This document shows, in pieces, positions 7,042-15,361 of a DNA stretch of 64,000 nt (position 1 is the stretch's first letter; each line of letters begins with the position of its first letter). This DNA is from Shewanella denitrificans OS217. GTDB lineage: Bacteria; Pseudomonadota; Gammaproteobacteria; Enterobacterales; Shewanellaceae. The stretch is taken from assembly GCF_000013765.1 (NCBI RefSeq), contig NC_007954.1, positions 1,364,001-1,428,000 on the forward strand, in the 5' to 3' direction. The translations under genes were made by a program, and so were the position numbers. The notes beneath the pieces are model-generated. The model was not told the DNA's origin and ran no database searches. It worked only from the letters and a program-made list of their open reading frames with translations.

Positions 7042-8958
7042 ATGGGCAAAATTATTGGTATCGACTTAGGCACAACAAATTCATGTGTGGCTGTCCTTGA
7101 CGGCGGTAAAGCACGTGTTCTAGAAAACGCAGAGGGTGATCGCACTACGCCTTCTATCGTCGCTTATACCGATGAAGAAATCATTGTTGGCCAACCTGCA
7201 AAACGTCAGGCTGTGACTAACCCCAACAACACTTTCTTTGCCATTAAGCGTCTTATCGGTCGCCGTTTTAAAGATGACGAAGTTCAACGTGACGTTGATA
7301 TCATGCCATTCAAAATTATCGGCGCTGATAACGGTGATGCATGGGTTGAGCAACGTGGTAACAAGATGGCACCACCACAGGTTTCTGCTGAAATCTTGAA
7401 AAAGATGAAGAAGACAGCTGAAGATTTCCTCGGTGAAGAAGTGACTGAAGCGGTTATTACCGTACCGGCTTACTTTAACGATTCACAGCGTCAAGCCACT
7501 AAAGATGCTGGCCGTATCGCAGGTCTTGAAGTTAAGCGTATCATCAACGAGCCAACAGCGGCTGCGCTTGCTTACGGTATCGACAAGAAGCAAGGCGACA
7601 ATATAGTTGCAGTATACGATTTAGGTGGTGGTACATTCGATATCTCTATCATCGAAATCGACAGCAACGATGGCGACCAGACCTTTGAAGTACTGGCCAC
7701 AAACGGTGACACCCACTTAGGTGGTGAAGATTTCGATAACCGTTTAATCAACTATTTAGCTGATGAATTCAAGAAAGATCAAGGTCTAGATTTACGTAGA
7801 GACCCGCTGGCGATGCAGCGTCTTAAAGAAGCGGCTGAAAAAGCAAAAATTGAACTTTCAAGCACCAACCAAACTGAAGTTAACTTGCCGTACATCACTG
7901 CCGATGCATCAGGTCCTAAGCATTTAGTGGTTAAAGTGACTCGTACTAAGTTAGAGTCTTTGGTTGAAGATTTAATCCAACGCACCTTAGAGCCACTTAA
8001 AGTTGCCCTTGCTGATGCTGATTTGTCTGTTTCTGAAATCAACGAAGTGATTTTAGTCGGTGGTCAGACTCGTATGCCTAAAGTACAAGAAGCGGTAACA
8101 AACTTCTTCGGCAAAGAGCCACGCAAAGACGTTAACCCAGATGAAGCGGTTGCTGTGGGCGCTGCAATTCAAGCTGGCGTATTGTCTGGTGAAGTTAAAG
8201 ACGTATTGCTACTTGACGTTACACCACTATCTCTTGGTATCGAAACCATGGGTAGCGTAATGACTAAGCTTATCGACAAGAACACCACTATCCCGACTAA
8301 AGCGCAGCAAGTGTTCTCAACGGCTGACGATAACCAGAGCGCCGTGACCATTCACGTGCTTCAAGGTGAGCGCAAGCAAGCGAGTGCTAACAAGTCTTTA
8401 GGTCAATTCAACCTTGAAGGTATTGAGCCTGCACCACGTGGCCAACCACAAGTTGAAGTGATGTTTGACATCGATGCTGACGGTATCTTACATGTGTCAG
8501 CGACTGACAAGAAAACCGGTAAGAAGCAAAACATCACCATTAAAGCCTCTTCTGGTCTGTCGGATGAAGAAGTTGAACAAATGGTACGTGACGCTGAAGC
8601 TCACGCCGATGAAGACGCTAAGTTTGAAGCCTTAGTTCAAGCACGTAATCAAGCCGATGGCCTAGTACATGCAACTAAGAAGCAAGTGACCGAAGCTGGT
8701 GATGCATTAGCAAGTGACGAGAAAGAAAAAATCGAAGCGGCTATGGCAGCGGTTGATGAAGCGACTAAAGGCAAAGATGCTGAAGCCATCGAAAAAGCGA
8801 CTCAGGCGCTGATCGAAGCCTCTGCTAAGCTGATGGAAATCGCTCAAGCTAAATCTCAAGCTCAAGGCGGCGAAGAAGCCCAAGCGAAAGATGCCGGTCA
8901 AAGCAATGACGACGTAGTAGACGCTGAGTTCGAAGAAGTTAAAGACGACAAGAAGTAA
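7042..8958 (+). CDS. dnaK: Hsp70 chaperone DnaK
   Basis: ATP-dependent cytoplasmic chaperone that binds exposed hydrophobic segments, working with DnaJ and GrpE. At 638 residues it is full length. Residues 1-about 380 form the nucleotide-binding domain (IGIDLGTTNSCVAV at the start, VYDLGGGTFDISI, ILVGGQTRMP). The substrate domain follows (LLLDVTPLSLGIETMG), then a helical lid, and the protein ends in the EEVKDDKK tail that resembles the EEVKDKK end of E. coli DnaK. Two upstream RpoH-type promoters imply heat-shock induction. dnaJ follows after 125 bases and a hairpin, so dnaJ may be expressed at a lower level by partial readthrough. Confidence 0.99.
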   Translation: MGKIIGIDLGTTNSCVAVLDGGKARVLENAEGDRTTPSIVAYTDEEIIVGQPAKRQAVTNPNNTFFAIKRLIGRRFKDDEVQRDVDIMPFKIIGADNGDAWVEQRGNKMAPPQVSAEILKKMKKTAEDFLGEEVTEAVITVPAYFNDSQRQATKDAGRIAGLEVKRIINEPTAAALAYGIDKKQGDNIVAVYDLGGGTFDISIIEIDSNDGDQTFEVLATNGDTHLGGEDFDNRLINYLADEFKKDQGLDLRRDPLAMQRLKEAAEKAKIELSSTNQTEVNLPYITADASGPKHLVVKVTRTKLESLVEDLIQRTLEPLKVALADADLSVSEINEVILVGGQTRMPKVQEAVTNFFGKEPRKDVNPDEAVAVGAAIQAGVLSGEVKDVLLLDVTPLSLGIETMGSVMTKLIDKNTTIPTKAQQVFSTADDNQSAVTIHVLQGERKQASANKSLGQFNLEGIEPAPRGQPQVEVMFDIDADGILHVSATDKKTGKKQNITIKASSGLSDEEVEQMVRDAEAHADEDAKFEALVQARNQADGLVHATKKQVTEAGDALASDEKEKIEAAMAAVDEATKGKDAEAIEKATQALIEASAKLMEIAQAKSQAQGGEEAQAKDAGQSNDDVVDAEFEEVKDDKK

Positions 8959-8988
8959 TTAACTGTTTTTACAGTTAGCTTCACTACT

Positions 8989-9023
8989 ACGGGCGTTGAG
9001 GTCTACCTCTAACGCCCGTTTGT
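8989..9023 (+). terminator. Hairpin between dnaK and dnaJ (terminator or attenuator)
   Basis: The stem ACGGGCGTT...AACGCCCGT extends inward through GAGGT/ACCTC and has a short T-rich right flank. A weaker hairpin (TAACTGT...ACAGTTA, about 8960-8977) precedes it, just after the dnaK stop. It probably reduces transcription into dnaJ. Confidence 0.6.
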
Positions 9024-9083
9024 CCAATTAATCTAAGGTAAGTTTTAGCCCCTTATCTTGGGATATTCGAGAAAAACAACACT

Positions 9084-10217
9084 ATGTCAAAGAGAGATTA
9101 TTACGAAGTATTAGGTGTGGGTCGCGATTCGAGTGAGCGTGACATCAAGAAAGCCTATAAGCGCTTAGCCATGAAATTTCACCCGGACAGAAACCCAGGT
9201 GATAAAGCGGCTGAAGCCAGCTTTAAAGAAATCAAAGAAGCCTATGAAATATTGACCGATGGCGATAAGAAAGCCGCTTATGATCAGTTTGGTCATGCAG
9301 GCGTCGATCCTAACCGTGGCGGTGGTGGTCATGGTGGCGGTGATTTCGGTGACATCTTTGGTGATGTGTTCGGTGATATTTTTGGTGGTGGTCGCCGCGG
9401 TGGTCAACGTCAAGCGGCTCGTGGTAGCGACTTACGTTACAACTTAGAGTTATCTTTGGAAGAGGCCGTTCGCGGACTCACCAAAGAGCTGCGCATTCCA
9501 ACCTTAGCGGCCTGTGATTTATGTGATGGTAGTGGCGCGAAAAAGGGCACCTCGGCTTCAAGCTGTGGTACCTGTCATGGTCAAGGCCAAGTGCAGATGC
9601 GCCAGGGTTTCTTCGCCGTGCAGCAAGCCTGTCCGACCTGTCATGGCCGCGGTAAGATCATTAAAGATCCTTGTGGCAAGTGTTACGGTGAAGGCCGGGT
9701 CGAGAAGAGCAAAACTTTATCGGTTAAAATCCCAGCTGGCGTTGATACCGGTGATCGAATTCGTTTAGCCGGTGAAGGTGAAGCGGGAGAATTTGGTGCC
9801 CCAGCAGGTGATTTGTACGTCCAAGTGAGCGTGCGCGAGCACGGAATTTTCACTCGCGATGGCAATAACCTCTACTGTGAAGTGCCGATTTCATTCAGTA
9901 AAGCCGCCTTAGGTGGTGAGATTGAAGTGCCGACATTAGACGGCAAAGTCAGCCTTAAGATCCCAACTGAAACCCAAACTGGTCGCATGTTCCGTTTACG
10001 TGGCAAAGGGGTTAAGTCGGTTCGCAGTCATGCTATCGGCGATTTGCTTTGTAAAGTCGTGATGGAAACCCCGGTTAACTTGAGCGAGCAGCAAAAAGAG
10101 CTACTGCGCGAATTTGAAGCCAGCCTCACAGGGGCGGGAGCCTCTAAGAAACACAGCCCTAAGGCTGAAGGTTTCTTCGATGGGGTGAAGAAGTTCTTTC
10201 AAGACTTAAATAGCTAA
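9084..10217 (+). CDS. dnaJ: Co-chaperone DnaJ (Hsp40)
   Basis: Stimulates DnaK ATPase and delivers substrates. The 377 residues show the type I layout. A J domain at 1-70 has the HPD motif (FHPDRNPGD). A Gly/Phe-rich linker covers about 75-110. Four CxxCxGxG zinc-binding repeats lie at about 145-205 ([32 protein letters not shown]), followed by two beta-barrel substrate domains. It lies downstream of dnaK on the same strand and ends at a strong terminator. Confidence 0.99.
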
Positions 10218-10245
10218 GTCTTTTAGTTATTCAGCCAAACCTAAG

Positions 10246-10275
10246 AAACCACTCAGATGATGAGTGGTTTTTTTA
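10246..10275 (+). terminator. dnaJ: Rho-independent terminator after dnaJ
   Basis: Stem AAACCACTCA (10246-10255) pairs with TGAGTGGTTT (10261-10270) around loop GATGA and is followed by a run of seven T residues. Confidence 0.9.
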
Positions 10276-10328
10276 TGCCTTAATGGGTAGACTGCCAAGC
10301 TTGCTTCCTTGAATATATTGATCATCTA

Positions 10329-11726
10329 ATGCCTCGTGAAAACAGCTCGCCATCTGAACCTACCTCGTCTTCGTTAAACCATCTGCCCCCGCAACAGGCT
10401 AAGCTTGCTCAATCTGTATCTTTTAGCCAGCTTGGGCTCACTAAGGCGTTAGTCACTGCTTTACCTAAGGCACTTGTCAGTGCCACAGACATTCAGCGAC
10501 TTGCCATTCCAGCGGGGCTTAAGGGTAAGGATGTGTTGGCATTAGCCCAGACGGGTAGCGGTAAAACCTTAGCCTTTGGCTTGGTAATATTAGAAAAGCT
10601 GTTGTTGCAGGCAAAAGAGAAAAGCGTGGCGCAAGATAAGCCCAGTGCCTTAGTCATAGTGCCCACCAGAGAACTAGCTCAGCAAGTTCATCATGAGCTG
10701 AATACCGTGGCGATGAAGCTAAACCTGACTAGCGCCATAGTGTGCGGCGGCGCTGACCTAGATAAGCAAATTGATGCCTTAGCGCAGGGGCCACAGCTGT
10801 TGATAGCGACCCCTGGTCGGCTGCTGGCATTAGTGCAAGAGAAAGCCGTGAGCTTAAGTGACATCAAACACTTAGTGCTCGATGAAGCTGACCGTTTATT
10901 GGAAATGGGCTTTTGGCCTGACATTCAAAAAATTATCGCCTTCATACCCGCTAATTGCCAAAAGTTGCTGTTTTCGGCGACCTTGCCAGTACCCTTGAGA
11001 GAACTTGCCGACAGTTTGCTGTACAAACCCCAGCGGATTGAAGCCAAGGCTGCCAGTACCCAAGTGGCAGAAATCGAAGAGCGGGCCTATTTAGTCAATA
11101 AAGGCAGCAAGGCTCAGGCGCTGATCGCTCTGCTAAAAGATGCCCCGCTGAAACAAGCAGGCAATAAACAAACAGGCATTAAACAGCCATCGCTGCAGAC
11201 CTTAGTCTTTATTAATGGTAAGGATGATGCCGACAGCCTAGCCAAAAAGCTCAACAAGGCAGGGCTGAATGCCAAAGCCCTCCATGGTGATAAAGAGCAA
11301 AACATCCGTGAGCAAACACTGGCAGAATTTAAGCAAGGCACAGTCACAGTGCTAGTGGCCACAGATTTACTGGCAAGAGGGATACATTTGTCAGAGTTGC
11401 CCCAAGTGATTAACTTTGCCTTGCCAGAGTCTGGGGCCACCTACGTGCACCGTATTGGCCGCACCGGCCGTGCAGGGGCTAAAGGCTTAGCGATTTCGCT
11501 GGTGTGCCATGGGGAGTCTCAATACCTTGAGGCAATAGAAGCCTTTACTCAAAGACCGCTAAGGCTCGATGCTTTAGCAGGGTTTCCTGTCACAGATAAA
11601 CCTGCCCCAGAAACGGCGGCTAATGCTCGTCATACCGACAAACCTAAGCGTGCCCCAAGGGATAAACAGGCTAATCGACGCAGCATGAACAAGAAGAGCA
11701 TTAAAGACTTTCAAAGCAAAAAGTAA
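10329..11726 (+). CDS. DEAD-box ATP-dependent RNA helicase
   Basis: A 465-residue cytoplasmic RNA helicase. In order it shows a Q-motif-like segment (SFSQLGL, then ATDIQRLAIP, where TPIQ is more usual), Walker A AQTGSGKT, PTRELAQQ, VLDEADRLL (DEAD), SAT (LFSATLP) and the C-terminal domain with ARGIHL and HRIGRTGRAG. The tail is rich in Lys/Arg (KPKRAPRDKQANRR), as in RhlE/SrmB-type proteins that bind structured RNA in ribosome assembly or mRNA turnover. The subfamily is not certain. No strong ribosome site precedes ATG 10329. It is probably a separate unit after the dnaJ terminator. Confidence 0.95.
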   Translation: MPRENSSPSEPTSSSLNHLPPQQAKLAQSVSFSQLGLTKALVTALPKALVSATDIQRLAIPAGLKGKDVLALAQTGSGKTLAFGLVILEKLLLQAKEKSVAQDKPSALVIVPTRELAQQVHHELNTVAMKLNLTSAIVCGGADLDKQIDALAQGPQLLIATPGRLLALVQEKAVSLSDIKHLVLDEADRLLEMGFWPDIQKIIAFIPANCQKLLFSATLPVPLRELADSLLYKPQRIEAKAASTQVAEIEERAYLVNKGSKAQALIALLKDAPLKQAGNKQTGIKQPSLQTLVFINGKDDADSLAKKLNKAGLNAKALHGDKEQNIREQTLAEFKQGTVTVLVATDLLARGIHLSELPQVINFALPESGATYVHRIGRTGRAGAKGLAISLVCHGESQYLEAIEAFTQRPLRLDALAGFPVTDKPAPETAANARHTDKPKRAPRDKQANRRSMNKKSIKDFQSKK

Positions 11727-11749
11727 CTCGGCACGATAGCAGTTGATCA

Positions 11750-11765
11750 CTGTTTTTTTATACAG
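11750..11765 (+). promoter_or_regulatory. dinB: LexA (SOS) box upstream of dinB
   Basis: CTGT-N8-ACAG with an all A/T spacer matches the gammaproteobacterial LexA operator. It lies 35 bases before the dinB start. Directly downstream, a bulged inverted repeat (11762-11790, ACAGTAAT...ATTACTGT) shares its right half-site and may form a hairpin in the leader. Confidence 0.85.
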
Positions 11766-11799
11766 TAATATGAGTTTCCCTCATTACTGTGATTAACCT

Positions 11800-12876
11800 A
11801 TGCGTAAGATCATTCATATCGATATGGACTGCTATTTTGCCGCCGTTGAAATGCGTGACTTTCCTGAATTTAAAGGAAAACCTTTGGCCGTGGGTGGCCG
11901 AAGTGATCGCCGAGGTGTCATCAGTACCTGTAATTATGAGGCAAGAAAATTTGGGGTGCGCTCGGCCATGTCGAGCCACAAGGCTTTGCAGCTTTGCCCT
12001 GACTTGGTATTAGTGCCAGGTCGGATGGACGTCTACAAGTCAGTCTCAGCGCAAATACGTAGCGTGTTTGCCCGCTACACAGACATCATAGAGCCCCTGT
12101 CCTTGGATGAAGCCTATCTGGACGTCACAGACAGCCCTCACTGTAAAGGCAGCGCTACCCTGATGGCGAAGGCCATACGTGAAGAGATATTCGAACTCAC
12201 AGGGCTCACGGCTTCAGCCGGCATAGCACCGATTAAATTTTTAGCCAAAATTGCCTCAGATTTAAATAAACCCAATGGCCAATACTTGATTACCCCAGAA
12301 CGAATCCCGGCGTTCGTGAAAGACTTACCCTTAATTAAAATTCCTGGGGTAGGCAAGGTCACCGCAGCCAAACTCGAAGCCTTGGGCCTGCTTAATTGCC
12401 AAGATGTGCAGCAATACCCAAAAGATAAACTGATCCATGCCTTTGGTAAGTTTGGCGTTGTGTTAATCGATCGCGCCCATGGCATAGACCCTAGGGCCCT
12501 GAGTATGGATAGGCTGCGAAAATCTGTAGGGGTAGAAACCACCTTAGCCCAAGATATTTATAGCCTAGAGCAATGCCATCAAATTCTGCCAGGGCTTATT
12601 CAAGAGCTGGGCAGCCGCTGTGCTAAGAGCGCTAAACAGAGGCAAATTCACAAGCAAGTGGTGAAACTTAAGTTTTCAGACTTTAAGCAAACCACCATAG
12701 AGCACAGAAGTGATGAGCTAAACATTAACTTGTTTTACGAGTTACTGTCCCAAGCGTTAGCCCGCAGTCAAGGCCGTGGCATTCGCTTATTGGGGGTGAG
12801 TGTGGGCCTGAGTGATAACCAAGTCAATGAGCACGCGCCTTCCTTTTACGGCGCCCAGCTTGATTTAGGTCTGTAA
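11800..12876 (+). CDS. dinB: DNA polymerase IV (Y-family translesion polymerase)
   Basis: Error-prone polymerase that copies past damaged bases. The 358-residue protein begins RKIIHIDMDCYFAAVE, giving the first catalytic Asp pair. It continues with the palm motif LSLDEAYLDVT, the helix-hairpin-helix thumb (IPGVGKVTAAKLEALG) and a C-terminal little-finger domain. The extreme C-terminus is where a beta-clamp motif would lie, but I could not assign one confidently. Control by LexA is strongly suggested by the upstream SOS box. Confidence 0.98.
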   Translation: MRKIIHIDMDCYFAAVEMRDFPEFKGKPLAVGGRSDRRGVISTCNYEARKFGVRSAMSSHKALQLCPDLVLVPGRMDVYKSVSAQIRSVFARYTDIIEPLSLDEAYLDVTDSPHCKGSATLMAKAIREEIFELTGLTASAGIAPIKFLAKIASDLNKPNGQYLITPERIPAFVKDLPLIKIPGVGKVTAAKLEALGLLNCQDVQQYPKDKLIHAFGKFGVVLIDRAHGIDPRALSMDRLRKSVGVETTLAQDIYSLEQCHQILPGLIQELGSRCAKSAKQRQIHKQVVKLKFSDFKQTTIEHRSDELNINLFYELLSQALARSQGRGIRLLGVSVGLSDNQVNEHAPSFYGAQLDLGL

Positions 12877-13216
12877 GGGTTATCATTCATCGATTTTTTT
12901 AAAATAATCTAACGTTTTCAACTTGTTCACTAATGCTAAACAGGCTAGAGTCAGTGAGGCAAATACCTACAGCTTTATATCTTGCAGAATATAACTACCT
13001 AGCCTCTGCGCGCCAAATGACAATGGCCTAAGTGAACCCTATTTTATGATGAGTTGATGGTTCTGCCGTTTTTGTCATAGCGATGACAGGATTATTTCGC
13101 AGGTTTGTCCAGGTATGTCATAGTTATTGCGCAGGTATGTCATAGGTTTGTCGTATCCCAAGTGTGGGTTGTTTACTTATTATTCATGCACTTATTATTA
13201 AATAGAGTGCCAACTA
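12877..13216. promoter_or_regulatory. Intergenic region with repeated TGTCAT-type sites upstream of the XRE regulator
   Basis: This 340-base gap contains no gene. It holds a perfect inverted repeat TGTCAT-AGCG-ATGACA (13073-13088) and two identical 14-bp direct repeats CAGGTATGTCATAG (13110-13123 and 13132-13145) spaced 22 bp apart, about two helical turns. Variant copies (AGGTTTGTC) lie nearby. This arrangement suggests operator sites, probably for the adjacent regulator. Confidence 0.55.
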
Positions 13217-13855
13217 ATGAATTCAGATAATGTAATAGTGAATATGGAATTAAAAAAAGATCTACTTATCGCAGAGCGCGAAGCCAGGGCCTGGAGTCAA
13301 AGTCATTTGGCGGAAGTCACGGGCTTAAGCTTACGCACTATACAGAGGATTGAAAAATCAGGAACGGCTTCATTGGAGTCGGTTAAATCTTTAGCTTCTG
13401 TGTTTGAAATGAGCATTGATGAGCTTAAGGCGGATATCGATGAGCCTACAGCAAGCAATGTGAGTGCTGACTCACAAGGTGGACTTAAGTCTCCTTCGAC
13501 GCTTAACACTGGCGATGACCTTATGGGTAACCCAAGCACTGATAACAGCGGGGCAAACAACTGGTTGAAGCATTGGTTTAAAAAAAGCAGCACTCAGGCC
13601 AATATCATCCACTTAAGCCTATTAGTGCCAATATTGTCATTGGGCCTATATTTATTATGGGTGGACAGTGAGGCGATACAATGGGTTCATCACTTACGTG
13701 ATGCCATTTTTAGCAGCACGATTTCCCAAACACGATTAGATAAGATCAGTTTCATCCTGTTAATTATAGCCGTGGGGCTGCCTTGCCTATTGCCGGGTGT
13801 TATCTATGATGCCATCACAAGAAAAGGCATGTTTAGCAAGACGATGCACAAGTAA
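13217..13855 (+). CDS. Membrane-tethered XRE-family transcriptional regulator
   Basis: A 212-residue protein. Residues about 9-75 form a Cro/CI-type helix-turn-helix (ARAWSQSHLAEVTGLSLRTIQRIEK), related to regulators with the IQRIE signature. A Ser/Gly/Asp-rich linker (about 75-115) leads to a C-terminal part with two hydrophobic segments (LLVPILSLGLYLLWV and FILLIIAVGLPCLLPGVIY). The DNA-binding domain would be cytosolic and anchored in the inner membrane. An alternative start is ATG 13244. Repeated candidate operators upstream suggest autoregulation. Its signal and targets are unknown. Confidence 0.8.
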   Translation: MNSDNVIVNMELKKDLLIAEREARAWSQSHLAEVTGLSLRTIQRIEKSGTASLESVKSLASVFEMSIDELKADIDEPTASNVSADSQGGLKSPSTLNTGDDLMGNPSTDNSGANNWLKHWFKKSSTQANIIHLSLLVPILSLGLYLLWVDSEAIQWVHHLRDAIFSSTISQTRLDKISFILLIIAVGLPCLLPGVIYDAITRKGMFSKTMHK

Positions 13856-13982
13856 AAAGTATGAAGGAGTCATACCGACTTTTTCAATCCAACCCATGGA
13901 TGAAGCCAGTGGAGCAGCTAACTTGAGTTAGCTGCTTTTCTTTATACCGGTAAATTTTGCTCGTCTGAATGATTATTTATCA

Positions 13983-15329
13983 CTAGCTGGCAAATATGGG
14001 CAGTGTTTGCTGGTTAAAGTTGCTTAGATTAGGAAAAAGATCATTCAGGCTACTACTGGATGCACCAAACCAATTGGCTAAGGTAGCAAAGTATTGCTCA
14101 TTGGCTATTTGGGGAATAAGCCTGCCACCGCCCACATCATATTGACTCTTTAATGCTTGCTGCAGCACTTGCCCATAGATCTCGCCGCCTTTTACCGCCC
14201 CGCCCATCACCAGTTGATTGCCCGCCCAGCCATGATCTGTACCATCGCCATTTGAGCTTAAGGTGCGGCCAAAATCAGACATGGTAAAGCTTGTTACACT
14301 GTCCTGTAAATTAAGCTGGCTGAGGGCGGCATCAAACTCTGCTAACCCTTGGGCGAGCTGTCCTAAGAGGGCCGGTTGCGTGGTGACTTGGTTGTCGTGA
14401 GTGTCAAACCCTCCCATTGTCACGAAAAACACTTGTCTGCCGACATTAAGCTGTGGCTGCACAGATAAGGTCTTAGCCACGGCTTTAAGTTGATTCGATA
14501 GTGACGTATCACTAAAGAGATTATCCAGATTAGTGGCATTGGCTAGGCTTAGGTTAAGCATCTCAGTATTGGTGATAGATTGACTTAATTTGTCGCTGTA
14601 ACTGGCCCCCAATGGATGGCTAGCCGCGGCCAGCATTTGCTCCAGCTGTGCTCTAAACGCTAAGGTTTTATTCCCGCCGCCATTAAAGGCATGTATCTTA
14701 GTGACCCCAGACTGACTCATGGCAAAAGGGCGGGTGTTGGGCGCAGTTTGCCACAAGTTATTACCTCCAAGGGAGATATTGGCGGCAAAGTTAGTGTTTT
14801 GCTCTAGTATCTCAAGTAATCGGCCGCCCCACCCGTAATTTAGGCTAGATTTTTCCCGGCCTTGCATCCAAGTGGCTTGCTGATCGTTGTGAGAAAACAA
14901 AAACTTAGGGACTTGTGCGCCGCCTTGTTGGTATTGGCTCAGGCTCAAGGGACTAATTAAACTGCCCACAGCGGGAACGACCCCCAGTCGCTGTTGATTA
15001 AATATCGGCACCAAGGGGGCGAGGGCGGGGTGAAAACCAATGCCGCCATCCACAGGGCTTGTGGGAGATAACGCCAGTGGGGAGCTTACCGCTAGGTTTT
15101 GCCTGCTGGCTAAATAGGCCTTGAGGGGCTCACCTTCTAACGGGATAAGCATATTCAATGAATCACTGCCGCCAAACAGGAACACACAGACTAGCGCCTT
15201 GTAGTCGTTAAGTTGACCGCTATTGACCATGCCAGTCATGGCCTGCAGTTGCAGGCTGCTTAAGGCCGCCATGGAGACCGAACCTTTAAGACAGAGTGAG
15301 AGGAAATCGCGTCGGGTAAAGTTATTCAT
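13983..15329 (-). CDS. DUF1501 family protein, Tat-exported
   Basis: The start is taken at 15329, giving 448 residues, because the protein then begins MNNFTRRDFLSLCLKG, a twin-arginine signal followed by a hydrophobic stretch. An upstream in-frame extension would bury this signal. The body matches the DUF1501 family: VFLFGGSDSLNMLIP early, GGFDTHDNQ, SDFGRTLSSNGDGTDHGWAG and GGAVKGGEIYG. These proteins are related to sulfatase/alkaline-phosphatase-like folds, but their substrate is not established. It follows the DUF1800 gene by 32 bases, so the two are probably co-transcribed and act together outside the cytoplasm. Confidence 0.85.
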   Translation of the reverse strand: MNNFTRRDFLSLCLKGSVSMAALSSLQLQAMTGMVNSGQLNDYKALVCVFLFGGSDSLNMLIPLEGEPLKAYLASRQNLAVSSPLALSPTSPVDGGIGFHPALAPLVPIFNQQRLGVVPAVGSLISPLSLSQYQQGGAQVPKFLFSHNDQQATWMQGREKSSLNYGWGGRLLEILEQNTNFAANISLGGNNLWQTAPNTRPFAMSQSGVTKIHAFNGGGNKTLAFRAQLEQMLAAASHPLGASYSDKLSQSITNTEMLNLSLANATNLDNLFSDTSLSNQLKAVAKTLSVQPQLNVGRQVFFVTMGGFDTHDNQVTTQPALLGQLAQGLAEFDAALSQLNLQDSVTSFTMSDFGRTLSSNGDGTDHGWAGNQLVMGGAVKGGEIYGQVLQQALKSQYDVGGGRLIPQIANEQYFATLANWFGASSSSLNDLFPNLSNFNQQTLPIFAS

Positions 15330-15361
15330 GCTAGCTCCAAGGGGCTGTGGATCTTTCAAAA

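Noticed and set aside
9259..9447. Small ORFs on both strands within dnaJ
   Set aside because: They arise from the Gly-rich repeat codons of the G/F region in other frames.
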